Positions 44,597 through 53,200 of a stretch of 64,000 nt of DNA are shown piece after piece. The position numbers and the translations under genes are program-made. Position 1 is the stretch's first letter. Each line of letters begins with the position of its first letter. The notes below the pieces were generated by a model, which saw only the letters and a list, made by a program, of their open reading frames with translations, had not been told where the DNA came from and ran no database searches. Origin of the DNA: Bacteroidaceae bacterium (lineage in GTDB: Bacteria; Bacteroidota; Bacteroidia; Bacteroidales; Bacteroidaceae); assembly GCA_017509605.1 (NCBI GenBank), contig JAFWPH010000012.1, forward strand, positions 1 to 64,000. The letters are read 5' to 3'.

Positions 44597-46165
44597 ATGA
44601 GTATAAACACTTTGAAGATGACTCGTGGTATATGCACACTCCTTTTCGGTGTGGCGGTCCTTCTCTTTTTCGGGCGGGTCTATCCCCATCATCTGCATTA
44701 TCAGGAGCAGTTCCAGCTTTTCATCTTCGACAGCACCTACGTCTGGGAAATCATCAAGCTGCCAGGTGGCGTAGCCGACCTGTTAGGACGCTTCTGCACC
44801 CAGTTTTTCCTTTTTGCATGGGTGGGAGCGCTAATCATCAGCGTCCTGCTCTCTGCAGTGCAACTCCTTACGCTCCGACTGGCCTCTTGGGGACGGCTTT
44901 ATGGACTGAGTTTTGTGCCCTCATGCCTCCTCTGGCTCTTCCTGCTCGACGAGAACGCGCTCTTAGGTGGAGTCTGGGCAGTCTTGCTCTCCCTCCTCGC
45001 TGGGTGGGCCTTCGACCATTTGCCTTGGACTCCAACGCAGGGTACGCAAGCAGCCTGCTTGCGAAAGACATCACAGGATGGATGCCCACGGACTCTCGGG
45101 GGTTGGACACGTCCCATCCTGCTCATCATCGCCGTTCCCCTACTCTATTGGATAGCAGGCCCCGTCTGCATCTTGTTCTTCCTCCTGCAGGCTCCTAAAC
45201 GCCTTTCATGGTATTATGGACTGTTCATCCTCTTGGCGCTCTTGCCCGTACTGCTGTCATTCTATCTCCCAATACCAGCCGACAAACTATGGTTCGGCAT
45301 ACATTACCACCGCTACCCGACAGTCATACCTGTTCTCCTTTGGGTGGCAGTCCTGTCCATCTTCGTCCTCACGCTCATCGCCCGTGCCCTCCACCGCTGG
45401 GCCAATGCTTCAAACAACTATATGACTCTTCTCTCTTTTGTCGTGGTGGCCATAGGTATGGCTTTCTTTGTATCAAAGAAAACCAATTTCAAAGCGGAGA
45501 AGGTGATGCAATACGACTTCATGGCTCGCCACCAGCAATGGAACCGCATACTCGACACGGTCAATGCCGAAAAACCCAACAACCCCATTGGAGTGACTGT
45601 CCAGAATCTGGCCTTGGGGATGCACGGATTGCTCCCCGACCATCTGTTCGAGTACAACCAGAACGGCATCTTGGGACTTTTTCCTGATGTTGAGCGCGAT
45701 GCCACCAGTCCGTTGCCTACGGCCGAGGTGTTCTATCAGTTGGGAATGATCAATGTCGCACAACGAACGGTTTTCGAAGCACAGGAGGCCATCCTTGACT
45801 TCCAGAAAAGCGCACGGTGCTACAAGCGGCTGGCCCAGACCAACCTCATCAACGGCGACTACGAAGTGGCGCGAAAATATCTCATGGCACTGCAGAAAAC
45901 CCTTTTCTACAGCGACTGGGCCAATGAAACGCTGTCGCTGCTGGGCAATGAGGAGGCGATAGCCAAGCATCCTGAATACGGACGGCTACGACAGTTCGCC
46001 TATAAAGATGACTTTTACTTCAGCGACCATACGACCTCCCAGATGCTCCAGAGCCTTTTCCTCAGTAACACGGACAACCGGCTTGCCTACGAATATCTGT
46101 TGGCCTACTGTCTGCTGACGGGCGACCGCGAGACTTATTACCAATTCACCTCCATTAAGCAATGA
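44597..46165 (+). CDS. DUF6057-type membrane protein, copy 2
   Basis: 522 aa from the ATG at 44597. Same layout as copy 1: membrane segments through about residue 285, then a TPR-like soluble part (HQQWNRILDTVNAEKPNNPIGVTVQNLALGMHGLLPDHLF; YQLGMINVAQRTVFEAQEAIL; YKRLAQTNLINGDYEVARKYLMAL). Between two membrane segments it has an insert (about 148-176, QGTQAACLRKTSQDGCPRTL) that is encoded by a copy of a REP-like repeat. The stop overlaps the start of the next gene by 4 bp (ATGA), so translation is coupled. Confidence 0.7.
   Translation: MSINTLKMTRGICTLLFGVAVLLFFGRVYPHHLHYQEQFQLFIFDSTYVWEIIKLPGGVADLLGRFCTQFFLFAWVGALIISVLLSAVQLLTLRLASWGRLYGLSFVPSCLLWLFLLDENALLGGVWAVLLSLLAGWAFDHLPWTPTQGTQAACLRKTSQDGCPRTLGGWTRPILLIIAVPLLYWIAGPVCILFFLLQAPKRLSWYYGLFILLALLPVLLSFYLPIPADKLWFGIHYHRYPTVIPVLLWVAVLSIFVLTLIARALHRWANASNNYMTLLSFVVVAIGMAFFVSKKTNFKAEKVMQYDFMARHQQWNRILDTVNAEKPNNPIGVTVQNLALGMHGLLPDHLFEYNQNGILGLFPDVERDATSPLPTAEVFYQLGMINVAQRTVFEAQEAILDFQKSARCYKRLAQTNLINGDYEVARKYLMALQKTLFYSDWANETLSLLGNEEAIAKHPEYGRLRQFAYKDDFYFSDHTTSQMLQSLFLSNTDNRLAYEYLLAYCLLTGDRETYYQFTSIKQ
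45040..45092. repeat. REP-like repeat copy inside the second DUF6057 gene
   Basis: GGGTACG then the hairpin CGCAAGCA-GCC-TGCTTGCG (45045-45063), followed by GAAAGA and GCCCACG. It matches the intergenic element at 30168-30238, with paired changes in the stem. The second hairpin and the 3' outer arm are degraded. It stays in frame and encodes a loop between membrane segments. Confidence 0.75.
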
Positions 46166-47631
46166 AAAAGATTCTATACATACTGCTCACCATCCTCCTG
46201 TGCGTTGCATGCACAAACGAGAAGGTCAGCGATGCAAACTATGAGAACACTCAACCGCATATCTATCCCGACTACATCGGGGTAACCATACCTGTGAATA
46301 TCGCTCCGCTCTGCTTCAGCATGGCCGATGAGACGGCTTCGCGTATTGATGCGGTCATCACAGACCGACATGGACACAACCTCCATAGCCAAGGAGAGGA
46401 ATCCACCGACTTCGACATCGACGACTGGCATACACTCCTCTCCCAGAACCCTGGAGACTCGCTCACCGTCACCGTTTCGGCCAAATATGCCGATGGCTGG
46501 CACACCTATCGCCCTTTCGCGATGTACGTCAGCGCCGACAGCATCGACTACGGCATCTGCTACCGCCTGATCGAGCCTGGCTACGAGGTATGGAGCAAGA
46601 TGGGTATTTACGAACGCGACCTCTCCTCCTTCGACGAGCGGCCGCTGATTGAGAACACACAATTCGAGGGTTGCGTCAACTGCCACAGCTTCAACCGGGG
46701 AAACCCTGCAGACATGAGCCTTCACATCCGAGGACCTCATGGCGCCACATTGCTGCGACAGAACTATGGACCTGTCACCGCTTACAACACCAAGACCGAC
46801 CAGACACTCGGCCTCTGTGTCTATCCCTACTGGCATCCATCGGGACGCTATATCGCCTACTCTACCAACACCACGAACCAACTTTTCCACAGTGCCGACC
46901 GCAACCGTATCGAGGTCTTTGACGATGCCTCCGACCTCCAAGTCTATGACATCGAGAAGAACGAACTGCTGCTGTCGCCACTTCTCAAGCAAGACTCGGT
47001 CTATGAGACCTTTCCCGTCTTTTCGGCCGACGGCCGTTCCCTCTATTTCTGCGCGGCTCGCGCCTTACCCGAAGGCAGTCATCATCTCGACTCCATCCGC
47101 TACAATCTCTGCCGCATCGATTTCGACCCCGAAACGGGCAACTACGGCGACCGTATAGACACTATCGTCAATGCCGAGGCAATACATAAGTCGGTGTCCT
47201 TCCCCCGTCCCTCCTACGACGGTCGTTTCCTTTGCTACACCCTCTCCGACTACGGGCAGTTCAGCATCTGGCACCATGAGGCCGACCTCTATCTCCTCGA
47301 CCTTGCCACAAATCAAAGCCGCTCCATGGATGAAGCCAACTCCAAGGACACAGATTCGTTCCACAACTGGAGTACAAACTCCCGTTGGCTCGTCTTGAGT
47401 TCCCGTCGCGACGACGGACTCTTCACCCGTCCCTATTTCTGTCACATCGATGCCAAGGGTAATGTCAGCAAGGCCTTCATGCTGCCGCAGCGCAATCCCC
47501 GTCGTTTCTATCGTGAGCGTTTCCTCTCCTTCAATGTCCCCGATTTCATCACCGCCCCCACCCGTTTCAACAGTCATCAAGCCACCCGTGCCATCAACTC
47601 CAGCTCCCGCACCCCCTTCGGCGTCCGCTAA
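46162..47631 (+). CDS. CxxCH-containing TolB-like beta-propeller lipoprotein, copy 2
   Basis: 489 aa with a lipoprotein signal (LYILLTILLCVACTNE), paralogous to 42990-44501. The shared landmarks are IYPDYIGVTIPVNIAPLCF, the YRLIEPGYEVW block, GCVNCHSF (Cys171, Cys174, His175), then MSLHIRGPHG, YPYWHPSGRYIAYSTN, FPVFSADGRSLYFC, FPRPSYDGRFLCYT, the W-S-NSRWLVLSSRRDDG strand and AFMLPQRNP. The start overlaps the end of the second DUF6057 gene by four bases. The C-terminal tail (SSRTPFGVR) is absent from copy 1 and runs up against intergenic repeat DNA. Confidence 0.75.
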   Translation: MKKILYILLTILLCVACTNEKVSDANYENTQPHIYPDYIGVTIPVNIAPLCFSMADETASRIDAVITDRHGHNLHSQGEESTDFDIDDWHTLLSQNPGDSLTVTVSAKYADGWHTYRPFAMYVSADSIDYGICYRLIEPGYEVWSKMGIYERDLSSFDERPLIENTQFEGCVNCHSFNRGNPADMSLHIRGPHGATLLRQNYGPVTAYNTKTDQTLGLCVYPYWHPSGRYIAYSTNTTNQLFHSADRNRIEVFDDASDLQVYDIEKNELLLSPLLKQDSVYETFPVFSADGRSLYFCAARALPEGSHHLDSIRYNLCRIDFDPETGNYGDRIDTIVNAEAIHKSVSFPRPSYDGRFLCYTLSDYGQFSIWHHEADLYLLDLATNQSRSMDEANSKDTDSFHNWSTNSRWLVLSSRRDDGLFTRPYFCHIDAKGNVSKAFMLPQRNPRRFYRERFLSFNVPDFITAPTRFNSHQATRAINSSSRTPFGVR

Positions 47632-47662
47632 AATCGGCGTTCCCTCCTTTACTCCTATATAA

Positions 47663-47715
47663 GCCACCCTACTTTGAGCGCTGTGCCCCGCCATTTCATG
47701 GTGGGTGTAATCATC
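47663..47715. repeat. Dispersed hairpin repeat, copy 1 of 3
   Basis: GCCACCCTACTTTGAGCGCT followed by the hairpin CCCGCCAT-TTC-ATGGTGGG (47687-47705) and TGTAATCATCA. Other copies at 49591-49650 and 58581-58650, all in the same orientation. Confidence 0.85.
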
Positions 47716-48059
47716 AACATGGGGCGTCCATCGCTTCAACGTAGAGTGCGAATCAATATCATCGGCTCGATTGTTGTTCCATGTTGTTCCGTCGCATCCG
47801 CGGTGGCTCCTTCCTATCCCGCAAGGATATCTTGTTTAAAGTTGTGATAAGTTGTTTCCAGATAAGTTCCATCCACTTCAGGGCTAAATCTACGAAAAAA
47901 AAACACTTTTAGCCCGAAAGTCTGCATGATTTATCATCTTTACACCCTTTCTTCCCGTATTTTTCAATGAATAATACAGAAAACTATCGCCTTTTTGCAG
48001 ACTTTCGGGCTAAATCTGCGAAAAAAATCCACATTTAGCCCGAAAGTCTGCACGATTTA
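47716..48059. other. Non-coding region with a 20-bp palindrome and direct repeats
   Basis: 47996-48052 holds a perfect inverted repeat: arm TGCAGACTTTCGGGCTAAAT, 17-nt loop, and its reverse complement (48033-48052). A weaker version (GGGCTAAA 47881-47888 / TTTAGCCC 47908-47915) precedes it. The 27 bases at 47908-47934 recur at 48034-48060 with one change. The right copy ends at the promoter of the ATPase gene. No ORF of note. Confidence 0.85.
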
Positions 48060-48090
48060 TTTGTTCATCCATAAATAAGTATTATCTTTG
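48060..48090 (+). promoter_or_regulatory. Promoter of the DUF234-type ATPase gene
   Basis: TTTG (48060-48063), 19-bp spacer, TATCTTTG (48083-48090): full match to the Bacteroidota consensus. The -33 box overlaps the end of the 27-bp direct repeat. Start codon 16 bp downstream. Confidence 0.75.
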
Positions 48091-48105
48091 CATCAGTTAG
48101 AATGT

Positions 48106-49548
48106 ATGAGTATGGATCAAAAGCAAGATATACTGATAGGACGAGATGCCGAGATAAAGCACCTTGAGTCAATCTCATTATCAAAGGAAGCAGAGTTTGT
48201 AATTGTATATGGTAGAAGAAGGGTTGGAAAGACGTTTCTTATCAATACGTTTTTTAGTGACAATTACACTTTCAAGTTGACCGGCCTAGCCCAAAAAAGT
48301 AAACGCGAGCAATTGGCAAACTTCGCGGTGTCACTAAACAGATATGGTGGCGGCATTAAATACAGGAATCCACGAACATGGTATGAAGCTTTCAACATGC
48401 TCCGCGAACTGTTGGAAAAAGTGCACGTCAAAGGCAAACGCGTGATATTCATCGATGAACTTCCCTGGTTGGATTCCAGAGGCAGCAACCTTGTTTCTGC
48501 CTTAGAACACTTTTGGAACGACTGGGCTGTAACTCAAAATGACCTTATTCTTCTTGTGTGCGGTTCCGCCACCTCGTGGATAACCAAAAAGATTTTGAAG
48601 AACCGTGGCGGACTACACAACCGTGTAACACAAAAGATCTATATCCGCCCGTTTACATTGGCAGAATGCAAAGAATATCTTAAAAGCCGCGACATCATTA
48701 TGGAGGATAAGGAAATTGCGGAATGTTATATGATTATGGGCGGAATACCTTTTTATTTGAAGAATATTAGACAAGGAGCAAGCCTATCACAGAACGTTGA
48801 TGAGATGTTCTTTGCTGAAAAAGGAAGGCTCGACGACGAGTTCAATGCCCTTTATACCTCATTATTTCAGAAGTCCGACAATTATATCAAAGTCGTCCAG
48901 GCTTTAAGTTCAAAAAATAAAGGGTTAACTCGTGAAGAGATTTTGAAAACCACAAAACTTGACAACAATGGTCATTTTACAACAGTATTGCAAGACCTTA
49001 TGGATTGTGATTTCATCCGTCGTTATCAAGGCTACGGTAACATGTCAAAGATGAGCATCTACCAACTGACAGACCCGTTCACTTTATTCTATTACAAGTT
49101 TATTAAGAATAACGGCAAATCTGATAAGGCATTCTGGCAATATCAGATTGGAACACGCCAACACGACACTTGGGCAGGACTTGCCTTTGAACAACTCTGC
49201 CTGAATCACCATAGGCAGATAGAACAGGCTCTGGGTATAGCTGTTATTAGTACAAGAGTGTATTCGTGGACAACTCCCAAAACGGCAGAAGAGAAGGCTC
49301 AGATAGACCTTATCATTAAACGTGCAGACAAGGTCATCAATATCTGCGAGATGAAGTTTTATGATGGTGAATATATGATGAAGAAGAAAGATTATAATGA
49401 TATTGAACGTAGGATAAGAGCTTTCCGCATGGCAAATGAGATTCGTCAGGCAATTCACCCAGTGCTTGTAACCACTTTTGGACTTGCTAACAATCAATAT
49501 AGCAGCATTTTCCAAAATACGGTTACCTTGAAAGACTTGTTTAAATAA
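48106..49548 (+). CDS. AAA ATPase with C-terminal DUF234-type nuclease-like domain
   Basis: 480 aa; the ATG at 48106 (MSMDQKQDILIGRDAEI) is chosen, since the upstream open frame begins at a TTG within the -7 box. Residues about 10-230 form the ATPase (archaeal ATPase type) with Walker A YGRRRVGKTFLI and Walker B VIFIDELPWLD, sensor-like LLVCGSATSW, and the family motif YIRPFTLAECKEYL. A winged helix follows (about 275-345), then the DUF234 domain (about 350-480), which resembles a restriction-endonuclease fold: E-QLCL, QIDLIIKRAD, ICEMKFYDG (a PD-(D/E)xK-like D...ExK). Such orphan genes are abundant in Bacteroidota and archaea; the role is unknown, and defence or mobile-element function is suspected. 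Confidence 0.85.
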   Translation: MSMDQKQDILIGRDAEIKHLESISLSKEAEFVIVYGRRRVGKTFLINTFFSDNYTFKLTGLAQKSKREQLANFAVSLNRYGGGIKYRNPRTWYEAFNMLRELLEKVHVKGKRVIFIDELPWLDSRGSNLVSALEHFWNDWAVTQNDLILLVCGSATSWITKKILKNRGGLHNRVTQKIYIRPFTLAECKEYLKSRDIIMEDKEIAECYMIMGGIPFYLKNIRQGASLSQNVDEMFFAEKGRLDDEFNALYTSLFQKSDNYIKVVQALSSKNKGLTREEILKTTKLDNNGHFTTVLQDLMDCDFIRRYQGYGNMSKMSIYQLTDPFTLFYYKFIKNNGKSDKAFWQYQIGTRQHDTWAGLAFEQLCLNHHRQIEQALGIAVISTRVYSWTTPKTAEEKAQIDLIIKRADKVINICEMKFYDGEYMMKKKDYNDIERRIRAFRMANEIRQAIHPVLVTTFGLANNQYSSIFQNTVTLKDLFK

Positions 49549-49590
49549 CGTCAACCCTTCTCAGGTTCAAGGCCCTATCATCTATATAAG

Positions 49591-49735
49591 TCTCCTTACA
49601 TTGAACGTTGTGCCCCGCCATTTCATGGTGGGTGTAATCATCAGCAAAGGAAAACCTAAAGCCTAACGCCTAAAGCCTCCTAAGGCCTCTCGACCCTTCA
49701 AAAAGTTTTCTTAACCCTTAACTCTTAAGCTACAT
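49591..49735. repeat. Dispersed hairpin repeat, copy 2 of 3, with 7-bp arrays
   Basis: The hairpin CCCGCCAT-TTC-ATGGTGGG and GTAATCATCAGCAAAGGAAA match copy 3 (58581) base for base. CTAAAGC/CTAACGC heptads follow, then GCCTCTCGACCCTTCAAAAA with an AGTTTTCTTAAC end that also recurs near 58723-58754. Confidence 0.85.
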
Positions 49736-50093
49736 TACGTTACTCTGCTCTGCATTGCCGATGGGGCGCACTGACCAGCGCCTCAGCAGTGGCTGTTCAC
49801 TACTGGTTTTCTAGTGAACACCCACTCCTGCTTTTTTCAATGTTCGTAGGTATGTCCTAACGGTGGTTTTTGCCACCCCTGAAGACACGTTCAGCTGGTC
49901 ATTGCGTGTGTGGGTGATGGGCATTAATGGGCGCAGGGGCGTGCTATTAGTTGAGCGATAGCTGTTTGTTACCAGATTACCATTCTTTGATACCAAGCGC
50001 TGCGGCAGAGAAGTGTAATTGCTTGTACCTTTGCCGACGGAAAGAGATATTATAGGCGCGTCGTAATAATTGGCTTCTATCGAAGCGAAGTAA
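49736..50093. other. Non-coding region before the GH95 remnant
   Basis: No convincing gene. A perfect inverted repeat GTTCACTA (49795-49802) / TAGTGAAC (49812-49819) could act as a hairpin, with a T6 run 15 bp later. A minus-strand frame of 127 codons (49811-50194) has no recognisable family and runs antisense to the GH95 remnant. The plus-strand frame of that remnant is broken by several stops here (for example at 50091). Confidence 0.5.
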
Positions 50094-50243
50094 AGGCCCG
50101 CCACTGTGACCGGTGTCGAAAATATCTGGATGGAGTATTCCCTGCCTCTAGGCAATGGTGAGTTGGGGGCCAGCCTCTTCGGCGGCATCTCCAAGGACGA
50201 GATTCAGTTCAATGAGAAGACGCCTTTCAGAAGATATCTTTAA
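50094..50243 (+). pseudogene. Remnant of a GH95 alpha-L-fucosidase-type gene
   Basis: The translation RPATVTGVENIWMEYSLPLG continues NGELGASLFGGISKDEIQFN and EKTPF, then ends RRYL-stop. This matches the conserved N-terminal start of GH95 enzymes (W-E-LP-GNG-LGA-FGG-DEIQFNE-T). Only 49 codons are left between stops. The rest of the enzyme (normally about 750-800 aa) is missing, replaced at once by the GH105 gene, whose -7 box overlaps the stop codon. Confidence 0.8.
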
Positions 50244-50248
50244 CTTTG
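50241..50248 (+). promoter_or_regulatory. Putative -7 box of the GH105-GH16-GH2 operon
   Basis: TAACTTTG fits TAnnTTTG, 32 bp before the GH105 ATG. It starts exactly on the stop codon of the GH95 remnant. No clear -33 TTTG. Confidence 0.5.
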
Positions 50249-50280
50249 CTAACGAAAACTAATGTACCAGTCTCTCACCT

Positions 50281-53200
50281 ATGAAGCAACTTTTCACTAT
50301 AGCACTGATGTGTATGGCCTTGACCACCACGGCCAACAACTACGCGTTCCGCCTCAAGAACACGCTGGGCTTTGCACGCCAAAACGAGACCGTGGAGGTG
50401 GAGATACCAGCTGATGTGGATCTGAGCCACCTGCAACTGACCGACGAACAGGGACACATACTGCCCTATGAGCGCTGCGGCAGCCACGCCATACGCTTCC
50501 AGGCATCGGTGCCGCACAGCACCTCCGTGGGCTACCTGCTCGCCGACGGCAGCAACCGACAGCCGGAGAAGCTCACCTACGCCTCCATCAAGGCACCCCA
50601 GTCGCGATCGGACATCGCCTGGGAGAACGACCGCAGCGCAGCTCGTATGTACTCCGCTGTGCTGCTAGGCAACGAACCCAACACAGGAAATGGCGTGGAC
50701 CTGTGGTTCAAAAAGAAGAGTACGCCCGTCATCGACAAGATGTACAGCCTGTCCAACTATCATGCCGAGAGCGAGTACGGCGTAGATGCCTTCAGCGTCA
50801 ACGGCAAGCGACTGGGCAATGGCGGCGTGAGCCACGTCGTGAACGGCAAGCTGGTTGTGCATGCACCTCACAACAAATGCGTTGTAGAAGAGAACGGGGC
50901 ACTGCAAAGCACCTTCCGCCTCACCTATAATAATATAAAGGTGGATGGCGTGACGTACACGAAGACACTGGTAGTCAGCAGCTCGGCCGGCAGCCTGCTC
51001 AACAAGGCCACCGTATGCTACACCCCTGTACAGGCGGGCACGGGCAAACCGATGCAGCTGGTTGTGGCGTTGTACCAGCACACTGACATGAGCAGCGTGA
51101 ACCACCAAGGCGTCAGCTACACCTCGACACCCGGGCTGGCCGGTTGGGCAGAGAATAAAAGCGAAGGCTCCGTCACGACCGCCGGCGCGCGCTTTTACCA
51201 AGGTTGCTACGTCCCTGACGCCACGGCCAAAGCCCAGGTCATCGACCACCACCTCTGCGTCTGCGTGGACTATCAGCCTGGCACGGAGCTGACCTACTAC
51301 TTCGGCGGCGGATGGAGCGGCTTCCCGCAGGGCGAATACACGTGCGATGACGACTGGTTCGATGCCCTGGAACGCTTCAAGCATCAGGTGGACCACCCGC
51401 TGACAGCCACGTCGTGGGAGGGCGAGTTGCCACAGCGCGACGATGTGATAGCCCTCCTGTACAAAGCCAACCTGTACTGGCAGCAGACGCACCCGACGCA
51501 CGGCGACCACTTCTGGAACCGTGCCGTCTATCACACGGGCAATATGGAAGCCTACAAGGCTACCGGCGAGAAACAGTTCCTCGACTACTCCGTGGCGTGG
51601 GCCGAGCGCAACCGCTACTGGGGGCAGACCGGCACCGACAAGAGCCGCTGGAAGTTCGGCTACGGCGAATCGGCCGACTATGTGCTCTTCGGCGACAACC
51701 AGATCTGCTTCCAGATATACATCGACCTGTACAACATTCTGGGCGGCGAGGAGAAGATAGCCCGCGCCCTGGAAGTGATGAACTACCAAATCTCAACCAA
51801 TGAGAGCGGCTACCTGTGGTGGGTGGATGGCCTATACATGGTGCTGCCCATCATGACGAAGTTGTACGGCATCACGGGCAACCGCACCTATCTGGACAAG
51901 ATGTACGAGTACTGGCGCTGGGGCACTGACCTGATGTGGGACGAGGAGGCAGGACTCTATTACCGCGACCGCCACTACATCTATCCCGCACACAAGACTG
52001 CCGCTGGCGGCAAGGACTTCTGGGCCCGCGGCGACGGATGGATCTTCGCAGCCTTCGCACGTGTGCTGGACGAATTGCCCGCCGACGACCCACACCGCGA
52101 GGAATACATCAGCTACTACCGCCGTATGGCCGAGAGCCTGCGCCAATGTCAGCGTACGGACAATCAGGGCAACGGCTACTGGTGCCGCTCGCTCCTTGAC
52201 GAAGACTATGCACCCGGCTACGAGACCAGCGGCACGGCGCTGAACGTGTTCGCCTACGCTTGGGGCATCAATCATGGCATACTGGACGAAAGCCGCTACG
52301 GACTGACCCTGCAGCGCGGATGGAACTACCTGACACGTGTGGCGCTACAGGACAACGGCGCCGTGGGCTACGTGCAGCCCATCGGCTCAAACGCCGCTCC
52401 AGGCACCTACATCAGCGCCAGTCAGACGGCCGACTTCGGCGTAGGTGCCTTCCTGCTGGCAGCTGCCGAGATGAGCCGCTACGCCGCCGGCGAGCAGAGC
52501 GCGATGCCGCTGCGCCTGATTCATGTCGAATTGGCCAGCCCGACAGAACTGCGTCTCACTTTCAACACGATGCTGAGCAACGAGGGACTGACCGATGCCG
52601 ACAACTACTACATCGACGAACACCCCGTGGATGCCACAGAGATCACCTACGACGGCGGCACAACGCTGACCATCATCCTGCAAGAACCGTTGGACTACGG
52701 CACCTACCGCTTCAACGTGCACGGCATCAAGAGTTCAGACGGGGCCGAGCTGATGCCCACCACCGGCGAACACATGCTCCTGCACACTGTACCCCTCACA
52801 CCTAACGAGCTGGATCTGACCATAAATGCCATTGGCGCACAAAGCGGTAACCCCGCCGTGAACGTGATGGACAATAACTACGGCACACGCTGGAGCCAGG
52901 AGGGCAAAGGACAGTGGATACAGTTCGACCTGCACGAGGTGAAACGTGTTGCGGCCGTGGACATCGCCTTCTATTTAGGCAACACACGCGTAAACTATTT
53001 CGACATCCAGACATCGATTGACGGACGAACGTGGACCAATGCCCGAACCGGGCTGCAAAGCACCGGCAAGACTACTGAGCTGGAGCGCTACCCAATGCCC
53101 AAGGTCATCAGAGCACGCTACGTGCGTATCGTATGCAACGGCGCCAGCACATCCACTTGGAACAGCATCACTGAAGTACGCATCCGCATAGACGAGAGCC

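Noticed and set aside
47687-47705. Hairpin CCCGCCAT-TTC-ATGGTGGG as a terminator
   Set aside because: No T-run follows in any of the three copies; it is treated as a dispersed repeat instead.
49811-50194. Minus-strand frame of 127 codons
   Set aside because: Part of it is antisense to the GH95 remnant, it has no family signature, signal peptide or promoter, and the region is otherwise decayed DNA.
50665-51789. Long minus-strand frame of 374 codons inside the GH105 gene, and similar long frames opposite GH16 and GH2
   Set aside because: High GC lowers the number of stops on the opposite strand; the plus-strand frames have full domain sets, so these are shadows.
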